A stretch of 64,000 nt of DNA from NCBI GenBank assembly GCA_030180135.1, contig CM058239.1:41825789-41889788 (forward strand). Reading direction: 5' to 3'. The stretch is from Orychophragmus violaceus (taxonomy: Eukaryota > Streptophyta > Magnoliopsida > Brassicales > Brassicaceae). Position numbers and translations under genes: made by a program. Below are positions 41,466 to 54,109 of the stretch, one piece after another. The number at the start of each line of letters is the position of its first letter. Position 1 is the first letter of the stretch. Below the pieces are notes generated by a model that was not told where the DNA came from, ran no database searches, and was given only the letters and a program-made list of their open reading frames with translations.

Positions 41466-43672
41466 AAGGGTGATAGGGTGTAAGTTTTAATCCTATTCTA
41501 CTGCAAGTGCACAGTGATGTAGTTGTAGTACTTAGGGTATCGAATCCACAGGGACTCCGGTCAACGATAGATTAAGAACAGTAAAGATTAAACTAGGAGA
41601 AAGCAAAGGTGATTAAACTAAAAGCAGAGCAGAAAAGTAAATCAGTAGCAGGAGTGGTTTATGAGCAAGGAGGCGAAGCGTTAAGTCTAGGGAGTTCTCA
41701 GGAGATCAGGAACACAAGCAATCAATCAATCTGGATCTAATCAGAAACTGTTCAAGAACTCAAACACAGATATAGAATTAACCAAATTTCTTTGCGAGAA
41801 TTCTCTAAGTCTAAGTGCAGCAAACCAAACTTTCGTTTGCGAGAACTAACAGATTAAACCAGCATTAATTCCAAGTTTGATATGTTCACAATTAAACTAA
41901 ACCAAACTTTCGTTTGCGAGAAGTTTAATTGCTCATCTAGGTTCTTTCTAGCTAATTAACCAACTTTCATTGCATCAATCAACCTAACATCAATAATCTA
42001 AGTGGCCAGTTCAGATCAAGCATTAAGAACAATCCTAGACGAAGAACTAGCAGATATGAATCCCTACAGATTAATTAAACTATAATTCCATGAAATCCCT
42101 AATGAGAATCCCTAAACTTAGCAGGTAATCTACTCAGACGTATTCATCGAAACAGAAGATATCATAAGTAGAAAACCAAATATCATAAAACAGAATAATC
42201 AACAGGGGTTCGAAATCAAGTCTCTTTCGAGAACAAGATCAGCCCCTAAGGCTCTCTGAAATAAAATAAAACTTAAGAAAAGCGTAGCCTAAACAATGGC
42301 TTAAAAACTCTTATATAATGGTCTAAAGTCGGCTGGGGCTTCTTTGTAATTATGGAAACTTCTGGGCAAAGTTGCAATATCCAATTCTTCTCATTAAACG
42401 CTCGCGAGAATGTCTGCGTCGACCTTGCATCGATCGTTTCCACAGGTGTATCGATCGATGCAGGTCTGTGAATTCGGCAGTGAAGTCCATCTCTCGGGTT
42501 AAATCCCCAAAATGCTCCAGAATGCTCTATAATGTCCAATTCCGCTCCAAACGTGTCTAGACCTGTAAACATAACTAAAAGACTCCAAAACATAGTAAAA
42601 GACTCGATAAATAACACATATACCATGGTTAAAAACCCTAAAATCCATGGTATATCAACTCCCCCACACTTAGCTCTTGCTTGTCCTCAAGCAAGTAAAG
42701 AACCAAAGCATAAGAAAAGAAGTTTGAAAACACAGAAACTCATTTCGTCTTAGGAACTTTCGTATTCACATTCACTTAGTAATCCACTGAAAACTTTCCT
42801 GCAGAACTCAAGACCAACATGTACTTCCCCCACACTTAGCAACTGTCCTAAGTAAACTCCACAATCACATTCACGCATTCAAATTCACCCTACTGACTTC
42901 TGCAAGTATTTATATGCGGTCTCACCTAAGGAGTATCGATCAAAGGCACATGGATTCTTACCTTATCAGCTCTAGACCACCATACTATCTTTCTCTAGTC
43001 CCTTTCTTCTCTTTCCCTTCCTTAACAAATGATTTTTCCCCACTGGGTATCATTTTTTTTTAACAGTGTTCTTCCCGTTATGGGGTGTACTTTGGACACA
43101 TTCCATGGATCGCACATGAGATAATAGGGGTCTCTACCACTCCCGTGACCACTTCGGAGTTACTAACTCATCCTCAGTTTATTATCTTTTTTTATATTAT
43201 TTTATGGAAGGGGAGAAGGGAACTAAATAGGATAGGTTGACAGGCTGTGTCAGAACTAACAAGGGAATCCGACACAAAGTATACCAAGCCCTTAGGTGAG
43301 AAATCTAAGTCAGTATTAAGGTTGAAGTCAGTAAAAGGATCCTCTGATACCTGAAGTGATGTGGGTGTCCTCAGTAGGTTGATCTGTGATGTGGTTTTCT
43401 AATAGTCAGAGAGGCTTTGCAAGTCTGTCCAATGGTCACTTAGTTCCTGTTCAAGCGAAAAGTTTCCTCGAAAAATCATAGTTTCATACAAATTTTGACT
43501 CAATAAAACAAATTTTGAAAAACTAAGAAAACAAAAGCGTGCATCAGTAGCTTCCTCCCCCACACTTAAACTACACTGTCCCCAGTGTAATCAAAGCATA
43601 AGCTTGGTGAGAATAATAGTCAAATTGAAACAAACCGAAAAGTTGCATATTACTTACCTGTCGTCGCCCTGC

Positions 43673-45304
43673 GTCGATCGATGCCCAAGGGTGTCGATCG
43701 ATGCAAGGCGAATATGTTCGCGGTTATTGAGATAACCGGTGTTTGAACCGCAATCAAATCGGTAAACCATAAATCGTGACTGCATCGACCGATGCACTAG
43801 GTGTGTCGATCGATGCAAAGTGATTATTCAAGTTTCTCTCGCCTCTGAACACACTTAAACAGAAAAATTAAAAATACCAAAACCAAAACGAAAATTGAAA
43901 AACAAAAACGAACCTACTAGTGGGTTGCCTCCCACTCAGCGCTTGTTTTTAGTCATTAGCTTGACTATTGGAAGAGATTTGATTCAAGGCGGTTTCAACA
44001 GAGACTTTGAATGTCTCTGTGAGTATCTCTTCATCCAAGGAGGTGTATAGGCATTATGATCATGAGGCTTCCCAAGGAAAGAGTAATCAGAATCAGGGCG
44101 GGAGCGAAGCTTGGGCGGTCTACTGCGTTTTCCTGCATTCAAAACAATGTGATCAGAAGGTTTAAGCTTAGGTGATTTGTACCTTACCTTTGATGCAGAT
44201 CTGATGTTTGGGGCTTTCTGCTTATGAGCAGTTGCAGGTACTGAAGATGTTAGAGCAGGTTCAAGAGGAACCGTCATCTTCTTCTTTCCACTATCAGATA
44301 CTGTAGTTCCACCAATCTGAACTTCTTCTTTCAGATGACCATCAGTGGAGATCATCTTCTTTGCATGAACTCGCGAAGTTTCAACTGGTGGTGTTTTATT
44401 CACCTTCTTATCCATCACTTTCATGCAGTTAGCCACTTCTATCTCTTGTTTAGAGGGTTTGGGAACCTTAGGATATGGCACAATGGGCGTGTAGACTCGT
44501 TCTGGGACTGTTGCAGGTTTCTGGTCATGTCTGCGTTCTGTGTCGATCATTGCATGATGTGTGTTGATCGACACAAGGCGATTATGTTTGTCGAAAGAAT
44601 TCGAAATTGCCGTCAGAACGGCGTGTCGACCGACACATAGGGGGTGTCGATCGATGCATGTATCAGGCAGACAATATTCATCCAGAAAATCCGAGATTAT
44701 GCTCTCTTCTTCACCTAGCAACTCAATCTCATCTCTTAAGGTCACAGCTTTGATGGATCTGTACTGTTCAGCTCTTCTAGCTTCATTTTGCCTTTGTATT
44801 GCTTTAGATGTCTGTTGAATCCAGATATCTAGCTTATTTGCATGTGTACTCAAAGATTCAAACTTTCCATTCAGATCTTCATACAATGCATCTATCCTTG
44901 AGTTAAAGGACACAGCCATCTGTTGTTGTCCCTCAAGACACTACTCCATCATGATTTCCAATCTGCTCTTATGTGTAGGTGCAGGCAGTGCTTGGTAAGA
45001 AGAAACACCATAGTTTCTCGAGAAGGCATTACCCTGTTTCTGGAAACGTCCCTGAAAAGCAGATTCCTGACTGTAGGATTCATTCCCTCCAACGCAGTTG
45101 ATAGCTTCTTGCGCATACTTTCCAAGTAGAAGACTATGCAGATAGTCAACTTTACTCTTCAACCCAGCTATCTGTGAATTATCAATCCCTGGACTAAAGA
45201 AATCATACATCTTTCTTACGAATATGTGTCGATCGATGCAGGGGAAGCGTCGATCGATGCAAGCGCGATGATGTGACGATCGACACACAGGACCGTGTCG
45301 ATCG
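43673..45304 (-). repeat. Six paired TCGATCGA modules inside element A
   Basis: The core starts are 43673/43693, 43784/43805, 44542/44563, 44625/44646, 45228/45249 and 45275/45297. Four pairs are spaced 21 bp, one 20 bp and one 22 bp. Two pairs lie inside the Gag-like frame and the others flank it. One further pair is in each LTR (42429/42450 and 46413/46434, both 21 bp). Confidence 0.92.
43984..45210 (-). pseudogene. Element A Gag-like frame, one amber stop
   Basis: The frame runs from an ATG at 45208-45210 to the stop near 43984, with one TAG at about 44941-44943 where element B has CAG. It contains a coiled-coil-like segment (FNSRIDALYEDLNGKFESLS), a linker with VYTPIVPYPKVPKPSKQE, a KKMISTDGHLKEEVQIGGTT segment and a basic Pro-rich C-terminus ending PPWMKRYSQRHSKSLLKPP. 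These blocks are conserved in element B, so the frame was selected in the family. I recognise the PYP/PFP linker from Athila-type Gag. The C-terminal part is unknown to me. Confidence 0.75.
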
Positions 45305-46646
45305 ATGCAAGGCGATTACAGGCGTACCTGAAACGCAAGAACAGAAAAGAAAAAAAAATTAGTAGCAAAAAATAAAAACGAAAAACCTAGTCTAAACCCT
45401 AAGTTTAAATCTATCGAAGACTCAAAAGAGTCCCCGGCAACGGCGCCAAAAACTTGATAGGGTGTAAGTTTTAATCCTATTCTACTGCAAGTGCACAGTG
45501 ATGTAGTTGTAGTACTTAGGGTATCGAATCCACAGGGACTCCGGTCAACGATAGATTAAGAACAGTAAAGATTAAACTAGGAGAAAGCAAAGGTGATTAA
45601 ACTAAAAGCAGAGCAGAAAAGTAAATCAGTAGCAGGAGTGGTTTGTGAGCAAGGAGGCGAAGCGTTAAGTCTAGGGAGTTCTCAGGAGATCAGGAACACA
45701 AGCAATCAATCAATCTGGATCTAATCAGAAACTGTTCTAGAACTCAAACACAGATATAGAATTAACCAAATTTCTTTGCGAGAATTCTCTAAGTCTAAGA
45801 GCAGCAAACCAAACTTTCGTTTGCGAGAACTAACAGATTAAACCAGCATTAATTCCAAGTTTGATATGTTCACAATTAAACTAAACCAAACTTTCGTTTG
45901 CGAGAAGTTTAATTGCTCATCTAGGTTCTTTCTAGCTAATTAACCAACTTTCGTTGCATCAATCAACCTAACATCAATAATCTAAGTGGCCAGTTCAGAT
46001 CAAGCATTAAGAACAATCCTAGACGAAGAACTAGCAGATATGAATCCCTACAGATTAATTAAACTATAATTCCATGAAATCCCTAATGAGAATCCCTAAA
46101 CTTAACAGGTAATCTACTCAGACATATTCATCGAAACAGAAGATATCATAAGTAGAAAACCAAATATCATAAAACAGAATAATCAACAGGGGTTCGAAAT
46201 CAAGTCTCTTTCGAGAACAAGATCAGCCCCTAAGGCTCTCTGAAATAAAATAAAACTTAAGAAAAGCGTAGCCTAAACAATGGCTTAAAAACTCTTATAT
46301 AATGGTCTAAAGTCGGCTGGGGCTTCTTTGTAATTATGGAAACTTCTGGGCAAAGTTGCAATATCCAATTCTTCTCATTAAACGCTCGCGAGAATGTCTG
46401 CGTCGACCTTGCATCGATCGTTGCCACAGGTGTATCGATCGATGCAGGTCTGTGAATTCGGCAGTGAAGTCCATCTCTCGGGTTAAATCCCCAAAATGCT
46501 CCAGAATGCTCTATAATGTCCAATTCCGCTCCAAACTTGTCTAGACCTGTAAACATAACTAAAAGACTCCAAAACATAGTAAAAGACTCGATAAATAACA
46601 CATATACCATGGTTAAAAATCCTAAAATCCATGGTATATCAAAGGG

Positions 46647-47165
46647 TTAAGTTACACAAATAAATATCGTGTGTTTGGTAATAAAATATTAAATATATGT
46701 TAGATTTTCAGCATTAAATATAGATTTCATTTTAGAATATTCTGGTTGTTTAATTTCGATGAGTTGTTTACATAATTATAGGGCCATATCTTTCAAATTA
46801 TATTTAATAGATTTTAGTTTTGATTTCCTATTTATTGAAATAAAAAACAAAATGAATGAATGGCATTATCTGTAAATAATTAAAAAATTTGGGTATTTTT
46901 TATTATGTACTTCTCCTTTAATAGTATAGATTTTGCAAAATCGGACTATTTAACTCTCTTTTTTTTCTGTCACGACAATTTTTTTTTTGCGGTAACTGGA
47001 TTATACGGACCTGGAGGCTGTATCCGATAGTGATCGATACTCAGCCTCTGTAGAAATTTTGGACACGGTGGGTTGCTTCTTCGAGGACGCAAACTCAAAA
47101 GGGCAGAATCAAAAGATACATGGATGTAGAATCTAAATGAGACTAGAAAAATGGGTTAACTATGT
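46647..47165. other. AT-rich flank with a minus-strand Helitron-type 5' end
   Basis: The minus strand at 46930-46911 reads TCTATACTATTAAAGGAGAA, a Helitron-type 5' end. Element A would then be inserted inside this Helitron, 284 bp from its end. No gene is seen. Confidence 0.4.
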
Positions 47166-47375
47166 CCCAATATAGGAAATGTCAATATTCCTTTCACGAT
47201 TTGGTGTTGTACATAATAGGAAATATGTATGTGTATATAAATCACATTTATGTGAATGAATAAGACAAGCCATTACAGATTATTTCATGGTATCAGAGCA
47301 GGATTATACCTAATCCCCTCTCTTAAAAACACAGCCGCCGCCACCGAGTAAACTCCGTCGCTGCCGCTGCTTAAC

Positions 47376-50300
47376 ATGTCCGACACCACTACCGCTGGTA
47401 CAACAGTCGCTGGACCATACACCTTGAATGCAACCGACAATCCTGGCTCACTTATCTCTTCTGGCATATTGAAAGAAGACAACTATCAAGAGTAGGCTAC
47501 GGAGTTACGGAATTCGTTGCAAGCAAAACAAAAACTTGGTTTCATCGATGGAACGATAGTGAAACAAGCCGCAGATCCTGACCTGGGCAAGTGGATCGCT
47601 GCAAACTCAATGATCATCGGTTGGATTCGCACCTCGATTGTTTCCAAGATTCGATCTACTATCTCCTTTGTATCTGAGGCATCTGTTCTTTGGGAAAACC
47701 TTCGTATTCGTTTCTCGGTCGGAAATGGAGTACGTAAACAGGTTCTGAAAGACGAGATTGTGTTATGCAAACAAGACGGACAGTCCATCTTGGATTACTA
47801 TGGACGCTTGTCGAAGCTTTGAAAAAACTGGGAAACTACAGAACTGGACGAGCCTGCCGTTGTGAAGCTGCTGCTGACATCGCAAAGGAAAGAGAAGATG
47901 ACAAAGTGCATCAGTTTCTCTTTGGACATGATTTACCCCGATTCAGTAACATACGTTCGACGATCACCGGTGAAGATCCCCTACTATCTCTCAATCAAGT
48001 TTATTCTCGGTTCATACGAGAGGAACAGAATCTCAACATCGCCCGGACCAAAGATACAACAAAATTTGAGGCTATCGGTTTCACTGTCAAAGGAGAAAGT
48101 TCTGCTCAAGTTGCAGCAGTAACAAGCTCACGACCTCGTGATCGATCGAATTTGAAATGCACTCACTGTCTTCGCCAAGGTCATGAGGTGTCTGAATGCT
48201 TCATGTTACATGGTTATCCGGATTGGTACTATGAGCAAAACAGAGGACGCTCAGTGACTCCAGACAGAGGTAGCAACAACAACGAAGGAAAATCTGTCCA
48301 ACGAGGAGGACGTCCGCCTCCAACTCAGAGCCGTGGTCGTGGGCATGGGCGAGCTAACAACGCTCGCGTGTCTTCAGATAACAACAGTGATCAAATTGCT
48401 CAGCTCATAAGTCTTCTCCAGGCCCAGCGATCGAACATCGCATCTGAACGTTTGTCGGGTAAAACTCTTATTACTGATGTGATCATTGACACAGGTGCTT
48501 CGCATCATATGACGGGAGATATTTCAATACTAGAAGATGTGATTGATATATTGCCTTCTGCTGTTAAATTTCCCGACAGCACAGGACCTCGTGCGACCAA
48601 ACGAGGGACACTTTCACTAAGCTCAGAATATTTGCTTCACGATGTTTTGTTTATTCCGGGATTTGATTGCACATTGATCTCAGTCTCTAAACTCTTGAAT
48701 CAAACTGGATGCATTGCGATCTTCACTGACACTTTGTGTTTCTTACATGACCGTTTCAAGAGGACTTTGATTGGTGCGGGTGAAGAGCATGAGGGAGTGT
48801 ACTATTTCACCGGAGTCACAACTGCGCGTGTCAACAAAGTATCTACGGAAACACCACTTCCTGGAGCCTTGTGGCATCGTAGATTAGGACATCTGTCTGC
48901 TAGTGTTTTACTTTCTTTACCAGAATGTGATCATTCTTTCAGTGTTATTGAAGAGATCAAGAGTTGTGACATTTGTTTTCGTGCTAAACAAACGCTAGAA
49001 ATTTTTCATGATAGCATTAATAAAGCTTCAGATTGTTTTTCTCTTGTTCACTGTGATGTTTGGGGACCTTATCAGACTCCATCAAGCTGTGGTGCGGTCT
49101 ATTTCCTCACTTTGGTAGATGATTATTCGCACTGTCTGGACATACTTAATGCGCGAAAAATCAGAAGTGGCAAGAATGATACGCAATTTTTGCGCGATGT
49201 CGGAGAAGCAATTTGGGAAACCAGTAAGATCGATTCGAAGCGACAACGGGACAGAATTTATGTGTCTCACGTCTTTCTTCCAGGAAACAGGAATACTACA
49301 TCAAACATCATGTGTGGACACTCCGCAATAGAATGGAAGAGTCGAGCGTAAGCACCGTCACATTCTGAACGTTGCCCGAGCTTGTCTCTTTCAGAGTAAT
49401 CTCCCAATTAAATTCTGGGGAGAAAGTATTCTCACGGCTACGCATCTAATTAACCAAACTCCATCATCGGTTTTACAAGGAAAAACGACATACGAGCTTC
49501 TGTTTGGGAAGCGACCATGTTATACTTCGATTCATACCTTTGGGTGTTTATGTTACACTCATCATCGAGCTCGTGACAAAGACAAGTTTGGAGAACGCAG
49601 TCGCAAATGCGTGTTCGTGGGTTACCCATACGGCAAAAAGGGATGGCGTGTCTATGATATTGAAAAGGAACAATTCTTTGTGAGTCGCGATGTCCAGTTT
49701 CAGGAAAACGTATTCCCATTTCAGACTGATTTATCGGCTACTGCTCCTGCGCCTATTCATCTTAACTTGCTGGATGATGATTGGTATGTGTCACTTGTAC
49801 CACCCATGACACCTGACATTGAGCCTCCTGCGGTAGTTCCTTCTGAATCACCCCCTACAACACTAGTTTAGACTGTATCGACCGAACCAGTCCAGCCTGA
49901 GCCGGATGTACCACCTGAAGCGATTCCAGCAGAATCCTCTCAACCTCGAGTTGATATATCTGTCACCACAGATACATCTGCTGTGGAAACACTAGGACGT
50001 GGACATCGGTCTAAGAAACCTTCAGTTCTGCTTCAAGGATTTGTCACTCAAAACGTACACTCTCCACACTCTCACGCTTCTTCACCTCATCTTCCTCAAT
50101 CAAAGTTAACCTCAACGGTCTCTGGTAAGATTCGCTATCCCATTACAAAGTATCTTTCTGACCATGGTTTTACAGAAAATCACATTGTCTATATGGCTGC
50201 GATACTGGATAGCAAAGAACCACAACATTTCAGAGATGATGTTCGTATTAAGGAATGGTGTGCTGCAATGAAACTTGAGATCGCAGTGCTTGAGACGAAT

Positions 50301-50574
50301 CACACTTGGGATATCACAGATTTTCCTCATGGAAAAACGGCGATTGGGAACAAATGGGTGTACAAACTCAAAAACAACTCGGACGGTACTTTGAAGCAAT
50401 ACAAACCACATCTCGTAGTCTTGGGGAATCGGCAAAAAGAGGGTACTGATTACAACGAGACCTTTGCTCCCGTTTTTAAATTAACGACAGTTAGATATCT
50501 CCTAGCAGTCGCAGCCGCAAAAGATTGGGAGGTTCACCAAATGGATGTCCACAACACTTTCTTACATGGAGATT
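47376..50574 (+). pseudogene. Copia-3 gag-pol, first part, stops and frameshifts
   Basis: The frame starts with ATG at 47376 (MSDTTTAGTTVAGPYTLN). TAG at 47493 and TGA at 47820 break Gag, both at expected Trp codons. A shift near 47845 moves the reading to another frame. That frame carries the CCHC knuckle (CTHCLRQGHEVSEC), the protease (DTGASHHMTGD) and the integrase zinc region (LWHRRLGHLSASVLL) with the first core Asp (VHCDVWGPYQ). A shift near 49130 returns to the first frame, with RSDNGTEF, then TAG at 49329 and TAG at 49869, and the reverse transcriptase start (GNKWVYKLK, then QMDVHNTFLHGD). Element B cuts the frame at 50574. Confidence 0.88.
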
Positions 50575-52012
50575 GATATACCATGGATTTTAGGACTTTT
50601 AACCATGGTATATGTCTTCTTATCGAGTCTTTTAGAGTCCTTTGGAGTCTTTTTATCTATGTTTTCAGGTCTAGGTACGTTTGGAGCGGAATTGGAGATT
50701 ATGGAGCTTTTTGGAGCATTTTGGAGATTTAACCCGAGAGATAGAGTTCACTGGCCAAAACAGAGGTCTGCATCGATCGACACACATTGTGCATCGATCG
50801 ACACACGAGCGTGACCAGACATTCTCTGCGAGTTTAATGAAGATTATAGAAATTGCAGTTTTACCCAGAAGTTTCTGATAATTACAAAGAAGCCCCAAAA
50901 CGTGATTAGCATTATAATTAGGTTTTACAGCAACTTGTTAGGCTAAGTTTTATTCTAAGTTTTATTCTAAGATTTTCTTGAAGAGAGTTTAGGATATTTA
51001 AGGGCTGGTTTTGTTCTCGAAAGAGACTTGATTTCGAACCCATATTCTTATTCTTTTGATTATTCTATGATATCTATTTTGACTATGTTTTCTGTCATGA
51101 TTTCTAAGTCTGAGTAGATCTCTTGTTAGGTTAGGGATTCTCATTAGGGATTTGAAGGAATGTTAGATTAACTGATTTATTTAGATTCATCATCTAGTTC
51201 TTCATCTAAACTGTTCTTAGTGCTTAATCTGAACTGGCCATTTAGATTATTGATTTTAGGTTGATTCACGCAACGACAGTTGGTTAATTAACTAGATCTG
51301 ATTTAGGTGAGCAATTTATCTATGCGCAAAGAAATTTGGTTTAGAGAAATTGTGAACGAACGAACTTGGAATTAATGCATGTTTAGAACTCTAGGATTCG
51401 CAACGAAAGTTGGCTTGCTAGGTTGTTAGACATAGATAATTATCGCAGCGAAAGCTGGTTAGTTTTACCTTTGTGATTCTAGTTCAAGAACGCTATAGAT
51501 TGAATCTGATTATCTGTTATCTGATTTTCTGATTTCCTGAGAAATTCTCGAAACCTAACGCCTTCGTTTGATTGCTTACATCCATCTCGCTTGATCTGTT
51601 TACTTGCTATTTTGTTTACTGCTTTACAATCTGCTTCGCTTAGCTTAATCCGAATTACTCATAATCTATCGTGTGACCGGAGTCCTTGTGGATTCGATAC
51701 CCTAAGTACTACATCTGCACCACTGTGCACTTGCAGTTAGAATATGATTAAAACCTGACCCTATCAAGTTTTTGGCGCCGTTGCCGGGGACTCTTTGAGT
51801 TCGTCGATAGATTCAGTATTAGGATTTAGACTAAGCATTTTTTCTAGTTTAGTCACATTCTTGTTTCTTTGGTGTTGCAAGAATCGCACTGCATTGATCG
51901 ACACGGTCCTGTGTGTCGATCGACATCGTTTTGCAACTGCATCGATAGACGATGTTCCTGCATCGATCGACACAAAGCGAAACCAGTGATACCGAGAGCT
52001 TGAGCACTTAAC

Positions 52013-53554
52013 ATGTTTCTCTCTATGGAACCTGTGATTCTGATTCGCGGCGAGAACATCATTTTACGAGACCAAGAGGGTCATATATGCAACGCGAAGG
52101 GTCAGAAACTGGATGGGGAAGGAAACTCCATCATACCAGAGTACTACGCATTGGTTGGGCAGATAGCTGAGATGAGAGACAAGATTGATTCTATCCACAA
52201 CATCCTACTTTGGAAGAGACAAATCCGAGCTGATGCAGAAGCTGAAGGGTTTGCAGAGGTGAATTTTATAGCTGGAGCTGATTATCATGGACAGACATAT
52301 GGAAATTAGCAGAGACAAGGTTCTAGTTATGCTCCGAGATCGAGAGATTATGGTTATTCATCTCACCAAGCACCTCCTGCACCTACACATAAGAGCAGAT
52401 TGGAAGCCATGATGGAGCAGTTTCTTGAGGGACAACAACAAACCGTTGTGTCTTCCAAATCGAAGCTTGATGCCTTGTACACTGATTTGAATGAGAAGTT
52501 TGATTCCTTGAACACTCATATAAGGCTGCTGGATACACAAGTTGATCAGATTTCAAGTTCTGTCAAAGGGAAGAATGCCCAGCATGTTTATGTCAACGCC
52601 ATCTCAGTTCAGGACGAACATAGGCTGGATCAGAGATCATATCTTGAAGTTAAGGCTATGGAAATCGTGGAAAACAGAGAAGAATCCGAGATTGAAATCC
52701 TTGAGTTTGAGAGTTTCGACGGACCAGACTCAACCGGGATTGACATTGATCTTTTGGTAAAATCCATCAGTGTCGATCGACACCCTTTTAGTGTCATGGA
52801 CACCCACATCAGAGCTTGGTCAGTTCAGATTGATAATGGACCAAGCCAAGGAGAGAAATTTGAGTTTAAGACTGTTGAACTCGTGGAAGGAGCTAAAAAA
52901 CCCGAGACTGAAGCTGGAACTCGAGATGAACTACTTGCATCGATCGTTGCACCAAGTGCGTCGATCGTTTCATACCGTGAAGAATCAGCCTCACTTGTTT
53001 CTCGTGGAGTTGTTAAGGAAAGGGTCTACAAACCTCCAATACCATTCCCAAGAGTTCCTATAAAGTCTAAACATGAGCAGAATGTAGTCAAGTGCATGGT
53101 AGTGGTGGATAAGGAGTTGAATGAAACTCCACCAGCTGAAGCTTCGCGAGTTCATCCTTGTGTGTTGAGATATGCAAAGAAGATGATCTCCACTGATGGT
53201 CATTTGAAAGATGAAGTTCATATTGGTGGAACTACAACGTCTGATAGTGGAGAAAAGAAGATGGTGGTTCCTCAGGAATCTACTCTAACATCTTCAGAGC
53301 CTACAACTGCTCATAAGCAGAAAGCTCCGAGCATCAGATCTCCACCAAAGCAAAGGTATACACCTTCTAAACTTAAACCTCCTGACTTCATTGCTGTGAA
53401 TGCAGGGAAACACTCTATACCACCCAAGTTTCACTCCCGCCTTGGATTTCTTCCTACGTTCCTTGGACGTTCTCATGCTGCTACCTCTTACACACCGCCA
53501 TGGGTGAAGAGGCATTCACAGAGATATTCCAAGTCTCTGTTGAAACCCCCATGA
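52013..53554 (+). pseudogene. Element B Gag-like frame, one amber stop
   Basis: The frame is about 513 codons from ATG 52013 to TGA at 53552, broken by one TAG at 52307-52309. It begins with a MEPVILIRGENIILRDQEGH segment and has a coiled-coil-like SKLDALYTDLNEKFDSLNTH region and the PPIPFPRVPIKSKHEQ linker. The conserved KKMISTDGHLKDEVHIGGTT and basic Pro-rich end (PPWVKRHSQRYSKSLLKPP) follow. It matches the frame in element A over most of its length, while the stop codons are at different places. No protease, reverse transcriptase or integrase follows. Confidence 0.78.
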
Positions 53555-53584
53555 GTCTGATCTATTCCAATAGTCAAGCTAATG

Positions 53585-53618
53585 ACTTAAAACAAGCGCT
53601 GAGTGGGAGGCCACCCAC
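53585..53618 (+). promoter_or_regulatory. Conserved AACAAGCGCTGAGTGGGAGG element after gag
   Basis: AAAACAAGCGCTGAGTGGGA followed by GGCCACCCACT lies right after the Gag-like stop. Element A has the same text on its minus strand near 43922-43952. AGTGGG and CCCACT can pair as a small stem. From general knowledge, similar text follows the coding part of many plant Athila-type elements, where its role is unclear. Confidence 0.55.
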
Positions 53619-54109
53619 TGTTAGGTTCGTTTTTGTTTTCATTTTTCGTTTTTTTATTTGATATTTTTGATTTTCTGCTTTTGTGTGTTCAAAGCCGAGA
53701 GAAATAAGCAAAATCGCACTGCATCGATCGACGCTCATATTGCATCGGTCGACACAGTTGCGATTTACGGATTAGCCGGTTCGATTGCGGTTCAGACACC
53801 GGTTATTTAAATAACTGCGAGCATATTCGCCTTGCATCGATCGACACCCTTGTGGCATCGATCGACACAGGGCGACAACAAGTAAGTATTCTACAACTTT
53901 TCGGATTGTTCTTCAATTTGATTTTTCTCGCCGATCCTGAGCTTGATTACACTGGGACCGGTGTAGTTTAAGTGTGGGGGAGGTCGCTACTGACTCACGC
54001 TTTTGTTTTCCTAGAGTCAGTCTTTGGTTTTTCAAAATTGTTTTATTGAGTCAAAATCAGTATGAAACTGTGATTTTTCGAGGAGAGTTTTCGCTGGAAC
54101 AGGAACTAA

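Larger units (their letters stand above)
41471..46641 (-). mobile_element. Element A: non-autonomous LTR retrotransposon, gag-only
   Basis: Two 1187-bp LTRs (41471-42657 and 45455-46641) differ by about nine bases by eye (about 99.2% identity). The target duplication is AAGGG (41466-41470 and 46642-46646). On the minus strand the primer site is the complement of 45431-45454 (TTTTTGGCGCCGTTGCCGGGG, cut here to 21 bases less one: TTTTGGCGCCGTTGCCGGGG), the form found in Athila-type gypsy elements. The polypurine tract is the complement of ACTCCCCCACACTT (42658-42671). The 2.8-kb interior encodes only a Gag-like frame and no enzyme. It is the same family as element B, in opposite orientation. 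Confidence 0.92.
51893..53864 (+). repeat. Six paired TCGATCGA modules inside element B
   Basis: The core starts are 51893/51915 (22 bp), 51941/51962, 52772/52793 (second half degenerate), 52939/52960, 53723/53744 and 53836/53857 (all 21 bp). The pairs at 52772 and 52939 lie inside the Gag-like frame. One more pair is in each LTR (50772/50793 and 56141/56162, both 21 bp). The flanking words ATCGCACTG upstream and GCGA downstream also occur around Copia-1 pairs. Confidence 0.92.

Noticed and set aside
42273..42626. 117-codon open frame in the LTR of element A (also 46257-46610)
   Set aside because: It lies wholly in the LTR and runs through the palindrome pair. The element B LTR has a different, shorter frame, so it is not a conserved protein.
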